DNA from: Promerops cafer
Taxonomy: Eukaryota > Chordata > Aves > Passeriformes > Nectariniidae
Assembly: GCA_013398275.1 (NCBI GenBank)
Contig: VZSE01014410.1
Location: 229,155-293,154 of the forward strand
Length of the DNA: 64,000 nt
Direction: 5' to 3'
In this document: one piece after another, positions 42,601 to 57,600 of the stretch
Position numbering within the stretch: the first letter of the stretch is position 1
Layout of the letters: every line of letters starts with the position of its first letter
Position numbers and translations under genes: made by a program
Notes under the pieces: model-generated
The model's input: only the letters and a program-made list of their open reading frames with translations
What the model was told of the DNA's origin: nothing
Databases searched by the model: none

Positions 42601-45600
42601 TCCTCTTCTCCTTCTCCATTCGGGCCTGGCCTTCTGGGACTATTCACATCACACCCACTACAACAAACACAGTGCAGCCAATTTATTATGTCTAATCCAG
42701 ATTTAAACTGCTTCAATAAAGGTCACAGAAAAGATTACAAGAGCTGATCCAGCAACTGTTGACACATTCTATAAAAGCACAAGTTTCTGGTTTTGATTTG
42801 ACTCTTGTCATCAAGAGCATGATGCTATTATAGATAACAGAATGTGCCTTTAGGATTGGTCAGAATTCCCTAAGTGTCACCCACCCAGCAAAAGCCTAAG
42901 GAAGCACATAGTAGTTAGTGATTTAAGACAGCATTCAATTAATTTATGCCAGGGACACCCCTACACGTGTGTCAGAAGGTTTGTATTTTGGAAGGGATCT
43001 GACCTGCGGATGAGGAAGCAAGCAATCTGTTCACTGTTCTCATCAATAGCTCTGTGCAGAAGGGTTTGTGAGCAGCCACTTGGTCCTGACCCCCAACATG
43101 TTGCATCACAGCCATGCCTAACCTGGAAAGAGAAGCCAAATGACACAGTGAAGGTTTTTTTTTCTCAACAGGCTCCTACTATAGCTCCTGACTAATGCTT
43201 CTGCAACATTACCCCCTAGAGGTAAAACTTGAGATGCCTTGCCTATTCTTGTGACAGTCACTGAATTTCAGGAAGCTATTTTAAAGTCTTCCAGACCAAT
43301 ACTTCATTGGTTTACTGCGGAATCCTTAATTAGGTGGTATTTATTAACAACTCAAATATTTGTCCGTATACTTTGATAGACAGATCTAAAGCAGGTTGGA
43401 CTAGTTACCTCACTTTCAGCAATGACAAGCACCTACAGCAAATCAAGCAGTATCAGCAGACATGGCCTTTGAAGGTCTGGCCCATTTACCTGCTTTCTTA
43501 GACATTCAGCTAAACAGAGAGGGTTTTTTCCCAGGCATTGTACTGCTAATATTTGTATTCTTCAATTAGAGAACTACATACTTGAGCAGTGTGGCACTTA
43601 AGACTTGTTCTACTCCACTTGACAAACTATTGACAAGGCTTAAACATGAGTAGTTAAGAGTGTTGACTCCATAAATGTTCTTATCCAATACCAGCACAGT
43701 CAAGAACAGTTACAAGATGTGTTTCTCAGGTCACCAGCAGAGTTTTTAAATAGTTGTCTCTAGCAGACAGTTGGACAAAGCTTTCAAGTAACTCCCTTAT
43801 GAAAAAGACACAAGGACATCTACTTGTGTCTCCTAGGAAATCTCCTGCTGTATCACCCAAGCCTGGAAGTAAACAGTCTTTAAAGTAAATATAAGCCTTT
43901 AAAGGCCTTCTTGGTTCAATTTTAAGATGCAATAAAAAGCAGCACATACACTAAAGCATAAAATGAGTATTCAGTTTTATTCAGAAAGCTGATCATTACA
44001 CAAATTGTGTATGCTACAGACTGACCTAATCAGATCCTTACTCCATCCAGATCAAGAATCCAGATAGCAGAATATATACAGAATATATATTTTCATTAAA
44101 GTGGCTGCCAGATATTTGGTTATGCACACTACAGTATTTATAAGATTCCTGCAGTAAAGAGGAATTTTTGGTGAAGAAAAGACCTCCAGAATTTGTAATA
44201 CTGGACTAGTCTGTTCTCTTCATGCATTGAGTTTGCTTTTGCTGAAGAAGCCTTTTGTTGCTAGCAAGATGAACAAAAGTGAGACTAAAGCCAACTGACA
44301 GTCTTACCAGAGTTGATGCAATATCTTCCAGGTTGTTTTCCAAGGCGAGCCATAAGGGAGGATTTCCTTTCTCATCTGGCACAGACATGTCTGCTCCCCT
44401 GGTACAAATGGCATCCACCACCAGTGGGAGCTGGTTTTGGATGGCCAGCTGTAAGGCTGTCTCTCCATCCTGGGTCCTGCAGCAGGGACACTTCCAAGTG
44501 TTACAGATGCATTATAAAGTTCAGTGACAGCACTTTATTGGCAAAGCCAAGAATTAACTCCTCTTGTATGAATTTTTGCTGTGGTAAGACCATCACAAAC
44601 ACACCATGTATTTCATCACAGCTCTGTAGTCTATCTGTCTTCCCCCCTTCACTTTTACCAAGTGATTGATTTCTACAGTTGGAAAAACAAGTTAGTGTTC
44701 TTAGCTCAGATACATTCAATTCCTTCAGTGCAGCCATTATTTGAACAGAGTTCCTTCTGAGCCAGCCTGCTGCCACAGAAGCAAACAGCTTTGTCTCCAA
44801 CGTGGCAACACTTCAAGCAACAGTCAAATACCAACTGTTAAAAAGTTGAAGTTAGAACAGCAGCATTAGGCAGTTTGTACCCATGACATTCATTACAGTA
44901 CAGCTTGCCAAATTTAACAGACAGCCTGTCAGTCATGTAAGCAGACAAATGTTCTGTTTTGTTAAGTCTAAGTTGTCTAGGAGATACTGAGGAGGCAAGT
45001 TTATCAGACTCCTGTTGCTGGATCTGTATCTAATTATTTTAGATGGTAGCAAACATGCAGTTCTAACAGGCTGGCAAATGGATGAGACAATAGAAGTCCA
45101 GTGTCTCTAGGACTTCAGTCTGCTACAGAGGATGCTGTTTTACCTAGAATTAAGTGGCACCTCCTTCTGAAGCCTCAAGAGGAGGTACTGACCAATGGAA
45201 CTATACAAGGTCCAAGTTAACATATGTAATACCTCAGTCATAATTAGTGCCACAAAACAGTGCCAAACATATAACTGTGTAAATCACCATCTGAAACAAA
45301 TCTCAAGCCATTATACCAAGGCAGTCACCACCTGCTCCTAGGTACATACACAGGCCAGAGTTCATCAGTTGGGATCTTACCTGACGTTTATGTCTGCCTG
45401 GTGCTCCAGCAGGAAGAGGGCACTCTTACTGTCCTGCCTCTGGATTGCCATGTGTAGGAGCGTCTGTCCGTCTGACATGGTGTCATTGATGGATGCCCCA
45501 GATCCAAGCAGCTGAGCTGCTATTGTGTGCATGCCTGAACAGTTCAAGCTCATTAGTATTTTACCTTCAGTTCTACAAAACTGACACACTGAGACTAAGA

Positions 45601-48600
45601 GAACAGAGTTAATGTGCACAGACAATACAGGGGTCTGACATGAAAACTACCAGGGAGTTCACAGAGGAGGAATTCCACTGAACTGCAAGTACAGTTCTGG
45701 GCAGAAGCTGTAGGACTAGAAATCTTTCACTAAGTCATATGTGAACACTAATTTTAAAATATGAAGAACCATCTAAAGCTCTCCTTGACAACTCCTCCCC
45801 AGCAGCACAAGCCAGAACATGAACACACACCAGCTGTTTTATCTTTAAGAAAATCTTGTTCACATCATAGCTTCCCTTTCATTGTAAATTCTCATCCTGA
45901 AGGCACATACCTGTCCAAAGAGCCAATCCCAGCACAGTCTGGTCTCTCGAGTCCTTTAGACTAAAGTCAGGAATAATTTGCAAGTTGTTGGTAGCATGAA
46001 GAGCATTAGCTACAAGAAAGCAAAAGGAATTAGGGCATTCTTGTTCTTGACCAGCAGTCACACACCGAAAGCTGTGGCAGCAATGTCACATTTGTAGTAG
46101 GCTGTTCCTTTAGCAGTCAGTTTCTAAGATCTGAGCAAAGTACCTTCACCTTCCCTGATATGACACTGCCTAGGATTCAGACCATATTGCCACTACTTCC
46201 TGATCTTAATACATATACTAAGAAAAAAATCAATTTTCCAGCTAAGAGGCTTAACCTGTCCCTTTCTAGCTGCAATTTCTAATAGAGTGGCACATACAAA
46301 GCTCTGAGAATGAAGAGTGGAGGCTCCACAATGTGGTGGCAGCATCCCTCCTTCTCCATTCCCTGGGATGGACAATATTTACCCCAGTTCACCTACTTCC
46401 TTTTAAATCCCACTTATGGTAGGAGACAAAATTGGCCCTGCTTCAGCTGTCAAATTCCCTTTCTGCTGCTAGAAAGAAGCTGACTAGTAGCATTTAATGA
46501 ACTCATCTTCTGGTATTTGAGCTCAAGACTCAACTCTACTATAATACCAGCAATGCTCTTGTATAAAGTCCCCTTACTAAGGAGTTGAGGGAGGCAGAAG
46601 TCTCACCACAGAAAGATGCTTTTATCCAAAATTGATTCCAGCATTCACCTGAAGCAAATGCTTTGAAGTGGTCTCAGTTGTACAGGTAGAATAGAACCTG
46701 AGACTAACTGCTCAAGTCCATTTTCTACAGTGGAGAATTTACAAACACAGACAAAATAATTTTCTTGTTTTAACAAGCAGATGATTTGAGTTTAAGACTA
46801 GTCAGCCAGTCTTATTAACTGCTGTACTTAAACACTGTTTACAGGAAGATATGCTTTCTTTGTAGTTTGTCAAAACAGCTTGGATGCCATCCTGACACGC
46901 CAATTCACTGCAGCATCAACAGTCTAGACACCTACCTTTTTGTTCTAGGATGACTGACACCACATCTGGGTGATTGTAAGCAATAGCCATGTGAAGGGGA
47001 GTTTGCAGATGAACGTTCTCTGCTGATGGAGGAGCAGATGCATCCTTCTGCCCAAGCACCACTTCTGCTGTCTGGATGTTGGGGTTGGCTCCTTGCTGCA
47101 GGAGTTCTGCTGTCAGGTTTGCCAGGCCATGCCTGCAGGCTGTGTGCAGTGGGGTTTCTCCCTTTAATAAACAGGGTGCTGGGTTAACAGCTTGAGACAT
47201 GAACAGAAGCAGCTTTTAAACTATTAAAACTACAAGAGCTGGTGTGAAGTTTCACTCTTAGTAGCTGAAGCTCGTTAGGAGTTCCAAACTATGTGAGTCA
47301 GCTTTCACTAAGGATTTTATTACACAGGGCACTGTGGTAAGTGCTAAAAGCACGTTAACAACTGGTGATTCTGCAAGAACAGTGCCACAAGAATGCAAGT
47401 GGTCACTAGTAAATACCTGAAAATATGCAAAGGTTCACAAAGTGCTCCAAGTTGCTTTAAGCTATGGTTTAGCTATAAGAGATCTCTGCTATCTTATTTC
47501 TGAAGAGAAGTAACGAAACTTTCAGACTAAGTTTCTGCTTTTACCCATTTGTTTTGGTGGTTGACTTTTGCTCCATGAGTTGCTAGGAAGAGAGAAGCTG
47601 CCTCATTTCCTGCACCAGCTGCTCTCTGAAGCAAGCAGTTTCCTAAAGAAAAACCAGGAATAACTGTTATTCCAACCACACTTTGATACTAACAAGTGTG
47701 CTAACACCTTCCCCACTACCTTACAACATTACACTTTGAAGGAAAACCCTTGGTACTAGAGTTACTGGCAGCCCCCTTCCAACACTGGACTGTCACATGC
47801 ACATCCATTTAGTGATTACGTATCTTGAAGTTGTAGAGGATATCAGAACCTGGCAATGAGTCCAGATTTTCTGTCACTTCCTGCAAGTCCATCTCAGCTT
47901 GTCAGTGCACCAGCTCTGGGTAAAGCAACTACCACCTAGCATTTATTATGGAGCAATTGCTGCTGAAACCTCATGCAGCTCCTCCAAGTGCAGTCAGCAT
48001 TAAGCAATTAACACAGGAGCCATCTGCCTACAATGAAATACAAACCTCTGGTTTACCTGTTACTGTGTCTGGAGCATCTGTATTGCTGCCTCGCTGGATC
48101 AACCTTGCTGCAAAACTGTTCTCATCAAATGAGGTTCCATTCACAACAGGGGCATCCTCAAAAGGGTTCACAGACTGATCAGACGATACAGTGATATACT
48201 GGACTGCAAGCCACAGAGCTGTGCTTCCTTCGTGATCCTTCAGCTCCAAGTCTAGTCTAAAAACAAGAGTTAGTGTCCCCCAATTTATACCTTAAAAAGT
48301 GATTCACCAACACAGCTGAAGTTCCAAGTGTCCAAACAGCTGTATTAGTTCATCTCATACCTCTCTGACAACTTTTGCTCACCAAGTAGCCTACTGTAAC
48401 TCCAGTCACTTCAGAGAATTTGTGAATACTCAGAAACAAGCACAGCACCTTTTAGTGACTATTAGATTCAAGCTCATTGCTCCCAGGGAAGTGTAGAATC
48501 CCTGGTAGATTTGGGCTCCCACTAAGTGTAACAGAGGCAAATCCCCTTGAGGAAGCTGTGTACAAGAATCTCAAACTCAGCTGCAATGAAACTGAGTCAA

Positions 48601-51600
48601 ATGAAGTCTTCTGCTTCACCACCCTAAGAAGTCACCTCTAAGCAGAACCCAAGTTGAACTCAAGAATATATTGAGATATTTCAGGAGTGTTATTACTCCT
48701 TTTAGCTCCACTACAAATCAAGCTTCCTACATTACTTCACCACTGGAATTATTTCAGCCTCTTCAAAAAACACAGAGATGCAAAAACTTACATGGCTTCT
48801 AATNTCTGGAATTATTTCAGCCTCTTTGAAAAACACAGAGATGCAGTTCGCTGCTCCTTTACAGTAGGGCAAAAACTTACATGGCTTCTAATATGGTTTT
48901 ACCACCTTCACTTATGAAAAGCTTTCACACTTTTGCATCCCAAGTTATTACTAGTCTTATTATAAGGCAAAAATGCACAGAAGAGTTGTTAAACCAGTTT
49001 TCACATCTTCACTGTACAAGGTAACCCCAGTGTATTTTACATTCAAGTGAGACTTACTGCTTGCACTGCAGGAGCTGACTGAACACAGGCTCATTCCTGA
49101 CCACGATGGACACATGTAATGGGGTCCTGTAATTGGAGCAAAGAACAGTTACAGCAGGAGTGAGAGAGACACTTCAGACTTTGGCCCCAGTCACCAGTGT
49201 GCCCCTAGAGAACTACAGGCTTAACTTCCATCTCTGCTTAAAGGAGAAGGGCACAAGCATTTCTTGAAAGAAAGAGAAATCTAAACTTTTAGTGAACATG
49301 ACTCCAATTAATTTGGTAGTAAGGAACTCGTTAATGTAAGAAGTAACTTTAAAGAAAGAAGCACAATAGCTTAATCTATCAGAACTGTGCAGCTGATATA
49401 TTCCAAGTCTTCTATATTATTTTATGAACTTGCTTGCCAGCCTAACCTAACCTGTGAAAAAGCTTACAGGCCCTACACTTCAGATAAACACACTGCAGAA
49501 ACTGGCATTTTTAGAAAACATTTTAGTTTCCCTGACAGCTTCAGGTATACTATTTGTCATCTTAGCTTTTACCATTCAGTGATTCAATAAAGGCAATTTA
49601 ACTGTGTGCCATGTGTGCTAACACTATCAACTCACCCAGCTTTCTGCAGCTGAGCTATGTTTAATTGGCCATGACAGGGTACCATTCAGCCTGCACAACT
49701 TCCTACTTTGAGCGCTACCAACAGGTCTCAAACTGGGTACATGAATTCCTGCTTCCAGTATCAGCTGTACTTTGCTGAAAGACCTGAACAGGTTCTTAGA
49801 AGGTTGCATTTGATCACCACAGCATTGTCTGTTACACTGGTAGCAGACTTTATTTCCCCAGTATTTACCTGCCTTTGCTGTCCTGCATGTTGGGATTGGC
49901 TCCTGCCTGCAGGAGGGACTGTGCGATCGGTGCCATCTCTGCCATGGCCTCTGGGGAGTGCTTCTTGGGGCTGTACGATGCCACGAGGTGCAGAGGAGTC
50001 TCCTGGTCTCCCAGTGTAGCAGCATTCACACGGGCACCATTTTTAATGAGAAAGTTTGCAGCAAATTTATCTCCTTTTGTGAAACAAAACAAGGTTATTA
50101 ATGGATATATGTAGCCTATATATTTTATACTCCAGGAAACGGATACACAGGACTTCACTCCATACCATATATTCATTCCAACACAAGTATCTGCTCCTAG
50201 AATGCCTCAGCAACAGGCAACTTCAACAATGCTTCACTGCAAAGTCAGGATCAAAATATTTCACAACAAATCCTTGGAAAAAGTGTTTTGCCCACAGGTT
50301 ACCTGTGACTCAAGTTCTCACACCAGCTTATTGTTACAGAGATACTGACTTTGCTCATTCCTCTATCAAGATAAATCCATTGTTGCTTTAATAAAACACT
50401 GGACAAACTGTGACACTAAACATACAAGTATTTTTTTAACAAAAAGTACTATTCCAAGGCACTAGTCAAAAGTTTCCAGTTCAAGTCAGTCTGTTGAGTC
50501 TGACTACATAAACAAGTAATACCACTGCCTTTGCCCTTGGAAATTCAGGCCCTCACACATATACAGGGTGAGGGCTTTAGCAGTGCAGACCCACCATGCA
50601 CAGCATTCCCAAGAGCTCCTTCTTCAGAGTTTCTCAGGAGTCCAACCTTAGACCCACTTTGACACATGAAACCTTGAACTTGAAACATCAATGCAAAGAA
50701 TAACTTCAGGAAAACACTAGCTGCCCTTGCTTCAAAGGCTACTTTGCATAGACATATTCACATTTTGCTTAGCCTGAACACAAGAATGGAGAACAAAGAA
50801 CAGTGTTTCAATCTATATTGCTGGATTATCTCTGCCAACAAAAACAAAAGTCCCATTTTCTGATTTCCATATCAGACATTCCCCCACTTTTCAGTGATCA
50901 TAAGTAGTAAGAATCATGTGGCAAGTGCAGACAATTTGCTTTAGCTCCATTTCCAGAACATGTGATTGTTAACTGTGATTAATTCACTGAAGCTGTGGTT
51001 ACTGAAAAGCAAGCATTCATTCTCAGAGCTCTAGCTCAGACTGAAAGCAGACATTAGAACTAGGGACAAATGCCAGTATTAAGAATGAAGAGCAGCCTGC
51101 TGCAATTTTCCCAGTGTTTTATAGGGCTGCAGCCATCACAACACTGACCTATGCCTACAATGACTCCTACTCCTGTGGCTGAAGTCTCACTCACAGGATC
51201 AGACACCAGTATTACCCTGTTTAGACATGTAGGAGATTAATTTAAATTTTGTGAGCTTAAAATACAGCTCCCAACTTCTTCCTTTACTTCTAGGGGTCCG
51301 AGACAGTTTGGTGCTAGAAATAAACTTTCTGGAACAGAGCTGCCAAAGACATTGCAGAAATAACGAGCAGCACGAGGTGTTTGCTGCAGATTTTACCACA
51401 CTTTGACCACAGGCCAAGATGCTGCTGATCCAAAGCCTTCAGAGTACTGTGGCCATGGCAACCAGAACCTGCTGTGCTCCAATTCTCAGAAGATGCATTT
51501 TCCACTCTAAGGTGGACTGCAGCTCAATATAATCCTGTAGCTGTACTCAGACTCCACTCTGGTAACTGCACTGGAGCTTTGAAAATATTCAGGCTGGACA

Positions 51601-54600
51601 GAGGTACCTGCACTTGCTCCTCATCCTCTTTCAGTCAGATTTTCCTCTTCTGAAACTGCTGGGCAGAGCAAGGACCCTTAGGGTTAACCATACCTCAGAG
51701 AAGCATATGCTGCATTCAACCCAAGTCTAGAAAAAGACTTCATCATTGTGACCCTTATGTGCTCAATTCAACTATTTGTCAGAAAGAATACTGTCAAATT
51801 AGAATATTCCCAGTGTCTCCCTATATTTCTTCTTTTAGCAGGCAATGTTCTACTAGATTGCACCTGGATGTCACATAGCATAAGTTTGCCAAGCCAGCAG
51901 ACTGGCTCTCAGATCTCAAATAATAGTATGTTTGCTTTTATGTCTAAAAAAATAAAAAAGAAACAGGACAAAGTTCATACTTCACCACAATTTCCTAACT
52001 GCAGTGTCAACTACAACATGACACAGAACAGACTTTGAAATATGTATTCCACACTGGGAACAACTGGAAGTTAACAAAGCTTCATATCCCATCTACTTAC
52101 CTCTCTGGATGGCTTTATGGAGCAGACTCCAGCCTCTCTTGTCTGCCCTATCTACGTCAGCCTTGTAGTTGACCAGTGTAGTTGCAATACTCTCCAATCT
52201 TTGGGCCAGGGCTAGATCCAGAGCAAGATCTCCATTGTGATCCAATTCATTGAGCTTCCCAGGAAGCTATAACACAAATACAGTCAACTGACATTAGAAG
52301 TACTTGAGTAATTCTTCCTTGCCCTTTCTTGGGGGAAAATTTATTTGCTAGCTGTTTGGAGTTTTCATCCAAGCAGAAGCAATATCTGCTACTTCAGCTT
52401 TCAACAGAGAAGTTATTGGAGGAAATGATTCTTACTGAACTGCCATGAAGCAGCAAAGCTCTCCATTATAACCATTCAGCTTTAAAGGTGCATAGCAGTA
52501 TCAGGTAATAGATTTTATTAGATATATTCTGTTGCATGCAAGATGTTTCAAGTGTTATGAATCACTTCTAAGTTATGTCCTCATGGAGCTACTGCTAGAT
52601 AGATCTCCATTAGAGACACAGAAGTAGCTGTGGCAATGCTAAACATGCAAATAAGAATTAGTGACAAAAATCACTAACAAGGTTCAGACTGGTACTTAGG
52701 AACTAGTTATTTGAAACACCAAATTCTCCAAGATAGATCAAGTCAGTCTCACTATACCTGAGAATCCATTTCAATAAGATACAAAAAGACTACGTCTTCT
52801 CTCTCAACTTTAATGGCCTTATGCAAAGGATATTCTGTCTTTGATTTGAACATTTTATACAATAGCTGAGCACTCATGCTGCTGAAGTCTTCTTTACGCA
52901 AGTCATCCTAGGAGCAATTAAAAAAGAGAAGGGTAAGCAACACTCCTGTTTTATTTATAGGCAAGGCATTGCACAATGTAATTCTAAAGTTCACAAAACA
53001 AGTTCAGTTAGAAGTTCCATTTGGGTAACATTTTGGCAAGAACAACACCAGATAGTCTTTTAAGATTAGGAAGAAACAACCAGGAACCTTTAAATCTTAC
53101 ATTTTAGTTTCAAGATCAGTTAGTGAAATTTTTTATCCCTTTTTGTCTACAGACATGGGAAAGTAGCATTTTACCAGAGACTATGGTGGATTAACATCTA
53201 GTCTTTAAAATAATCCTCTACTAACTTATTCTTAACACTGACAAGAAGTCCTACAACTACTGAAGACTGATTCATAAAATTATGAATAAAACTAAACAGA
53301 AGCTTAGGAATAAAAAGATCTTAGGTCTGAGTTAGTGTTCATTTGACTAAACAGGAGCAGCTTCATTTCCAGGTAGAGATAAGCATCAAAAGTTAGGAGT
53401 CAAGAAGAAAGTCAAAAGCTAAAACCGCTGACCCACAGGTTCGCATATAATCATCTTTTTTGATGTATTAACATATCAAAACAATTCACTCTGCCTTAGA
53501 ATTAGCCAAGGAAAGAAACCTCCACATCTGGAGTATGCATTTTAGATTTAGAATAACCTAAAGCCCCTCTGCTCAAGTCCACTGTTGACAAGTCTTATTT
53601 TAAAGGCTAATTCATTACTCAGTTATTCAAACTTTCTTCAAAATAAGAGATCAGAGCAAGTGAAACTTCCAAGTTGGTTGCAAGACTGGCTGCCTCTCCC
53701 TCCATTACAGAAGATAAATTTCCCTGGCTTCTATGAATTATTTTTAGAAGTAAAAGCAGGCCTGGGATTTGTGATCTGTATAGGCAGAGACCAGCTATGG
53801 ATGAACTTCTAAACACTCTGGAGCCCAGATTTGATAAACAACCCTCTTGCTTATTAGGAGACAGTCCCTTCTATCTTGCTTGTGTTTAGGAAACTAAGAC
53901 ACTTTGTACAGTGAAGTATTTCCAATCAACAGAACAAGTCTTCAGGTAGAAGTTACTGTCCTCCACCAAGACATCCTCAAGACAATTGACCAACTAACTG
54001 AGGTTAGACAGTGTGGTAAGCAAAATTCTACTAATAAGTTTCTATAATGTGCAAACACTTTTTGTCTTGCTTCCTTGTGCCAGGACTCACCCAGTGGCTA
54101 GCAATGATCTCAGCACAGTAGTTGAGGAGCGTGCTGGCACTGAGCTCCTCGGCAGTCTGATAGAAACGGATGCAGTTCCTGACATTAACAAGGGACATAA
54201 CTCCTTTTTCACATCTGTCAAAACATGAAAGCCAGTGGTCAGTAATCAAAAAGCTTTACTTAATCACTCTCCCATGCTGTAACAGAGTCTTAATATTCTT
54301 TTTCATAGATGGTGGTAGAATATGGCATGGACTTGATTTACTAGAAGGCTGAACTGCATAAACACACTTTCATCAGCAGCCCTAGAAGACACCTTCCCTC
54401 AGGGCACACTTCTATCAGAATCCACCTAGCCAAGGTCCCATGATGACCCCACACTGCAGGAGTCTGCAAGTAGAGATCCATCCCAGCTCTCCCAAGGGCA
54501 CAAATGGCAGTTCATTCACTGCTGTGAAGTAGGGGAGATGTACTACAGTGATCACAAGCAGGGCTTGTTGAGGTTGGATATCAGGAAAAATGTCTTCACT

Positions 54601-57600
54601 GAAAGGGTAGTCAGGCACTGGCACAGGCTGCCCGGGGCAGGAGTGGAGTCACCATCCCTGCAGGGATTTAACAGGTGTGTAGCTGTGGCACCTGGGGATA
54701 TGGTTAATCATGGACTTGGCAGTGCTGGGCTGTTGACCACTCCATCTTAGTGGTCTTCTCCAGCCCAAACAATTCCATTATTCAATGATTCTATACCCAC
54801 AAAAACGTCTCATAATTATGAATGGCATCCTACACATGGACCTATCACTAGACTACTGTGATCAGACAACTGCTAAGTTCACAGTGCAAAATTAGGGCAG
54901 CTTTTAGGCTGGTACAAGGCTTGAAGCAGTTTTAGCATTGGCCTTACAGATTTCAACTTCTCTGGTCAGAACATTTGACAGCAATTTAGTTGCTTCATGT
55001 TGAAGGCATACCAATCATATATTATGAATGTCATGTACTGCTATAGACATCCTTTGGGCAAAGGATTATTCTATCAAAGGGTAATTAGACTAAATTGAAG
55101 GCTTTGAAGTTGTACAAAACTTGACAAAGTTTCAATTTGTAGATTCAGGCTTCTCACTAACTCTGAACTGTTTAGGACACTGTGTAGTTCAAGATAACAA
55201 TCTAGCCCCCAGTGCCACAGTGTAATCACAGTCTCAGAAGGGGAAAGCATCGTCCTGTTACACTAACCTTACTTCTGAAGAAAGGTTGCACAAGATGCAC
55301 AGAAGTTACAAAAATTTCACCTCTGCCACTTTAATACTGCAAATTAATTGCCATTGTTTCTTCCTAGCATTCTCTTAACAATTCATTTCTTGCAACTGTC
55401 CTGAACCTGATGCTATTTTACTGATCTCCTCTCAACACCAGATTAGGGTCATTAGTTTGGCTGGGAGAAGAACTGAAAAATAAACATAAAGCCTATGAGA
55501 AGTCTTCTACAGTTTACAGTTTAGTGCAGTGCTTCATTTCCCCTGACAAACTGAATGACATGCTGTATTATTAAAAGCTCAAGACTTTGAAAAAGCATAA
55601 TTTCATCCTATTGCCAGCAGCTATCATCTTATTTCTGTTCAAACAAGGTTTAAGAGTTCAAGTATATTTACTAAGACTCACCTTTCCCTAAGCAGCTGGA
55701 GCTGGAATTTATTAGCTAATTTCATGAGCTCTGTCAAGAAGATATCATCTTCTCTCAGCTCAAGTTCATCTGTGTAGATCCACCGCAGCATTGCCATAGT
55801 TACCTCTGGGTCAGCATCTGGGTACAGGGAGCAACAGGATTAATAAAATACATAAAAACAATCACCTATCCCAGTAGTTGCTACTCCTTTGACTTCTAAA
55901 AGTCACAGCTACCACAAAAAGAAAATGATAGTCTTGTTTTGAAACTGTACTTAGTTCAATGTCTAAACTGGAGAAACTGGTCAGAAGTTGAAATGAGTAA
56001 CAGTGCTGGCACCAAGCAGGAAAACATTACACTGCAACACTGTGCAGAATGCAGGGAGCCCTATAACATCTATCTGCTACACCAGTGTTGCATATTTAGG
56101 GGCCCTTATAAAGTCCTAGGTCCCTCACATATGGCCTAATGCACATCCACACCTGACAAGAACAAAGCCCCTTTTTAATTTAATGGCCATATGTTATGAA
56201 CTGCTGCATTTCAACAAAGGTACTTACACCTTGTTACACTTTGGTAATAACTACAAAGCACTTCAAACTGCTGGTAGCCATTTCTAGGAAAAGTGCAAAA
56301 GAGCCAGTTTAAGGAGCTGGTTAGATTTCAGGTCTTTAGAAGACTGATCTCAAACTGATGTTTTTACACAGCAGGAAAACAGAAAATCACACCACAGGAC
56401 ACTACACAAGCCCAGTGGCCAAGGACCTTTGTCACCCACTCACAATTAAAATGACAATCCATCTTACAAGGATGTAGATAAGAATAACTTCAGAAGATCA
56501 GATCAACTACAACAGAAATACCATTCATTTAAAAAATTAACCTTAGTCCTTTGAGCTGTTTTACTCTTTAAAAAAAAAATTTTGAATTAAAAACCCTTAA
56601 AGACACCGGAACACCCATCCTAAAACATCTCCTTTAGATGGAGGGTTGGCCCAGATTATCTGCAGAGTAGTAGCAGCACTTGGCATGCAGAATGCCTCTC
56701 AGGAATCACAAGGTTTTAGTAAGACAAGTATTTTTTGCCAAACTCGAAGCAATTAGAAAACCTACTTGAGATGTACTATCAGCTCTGCCTTGGCAGAGGT
56801 AAGAGTGCATTTTCTCCCTCTCAATAAGAGAGCAAGTGTTCTTCTCTTTCTACTCTTTTAAAGATTAGGGAATTCTACAGATTACATGAACTCTAAAAGC
56901 ACTCAATCTCAAATGCTGCCTGCATTCTGAAGATAAGATTCAGGCAATCTTAGCTTGCAAATTCTTAAGAGAACCCCTTAAGAAAACCATTTCCAGGAAA
57001 CAGTTTCCTTCTTGCTCCAGCTACTTCATAAGCTAATCCCTGTACCATTTATCAAAATTTAAAAAAAAAAATCAATAATGCAATTTTACAGTGGAAAGTA
57101 TCATTTACTAACGTGTATTTAAGCAGTGTTTGCATTGTTAAACATGTAAGACTGCAGTTACATTTGAGATTCTCAGACTAGCTTAGATGTGGAGCTAGAA
57201 ATGCTTTGGACTGCCACTTGTAACAACACTACAATTAACATAAGAGCTTTTTAGTAATAATTTTTGTTAGCATAGCAATCAGTTTCAAAACTCCTTGGCA
57301 TCTGTTTTCTCATGGCTGCAGAAAGATCCACAAATCATGTTGCAAGGAAGCCCATGCTGTCCCATAAAACCAGCTTGCTGTGACTTGCTGCTTTCCAGTT
57401 TGTCTGCACTTAGAATTCACGATAAGATTAAGCACAGAACGTGAAGCCAGTGCTTAATATTCAACATGCCAGTCAGCAAGCCTGCTTAACTTCATACCTA
57501 GTTTTATTGCTCACAAATTAATTGTACAAGGCTCTCCTCCACTGTTAAGTACAGAAAAGCCTGTTGAGAGGTTCAATCTGCAGAAGCACTGCCCAGTGTG

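Noticed and set aside
46193..46375. 60-codon open frame (-) between ANKFY1 exons 12 and 13
   Set aside because: Exons 12 and 13 join perfectly in frame without it, and it has no ankyrin pattern.
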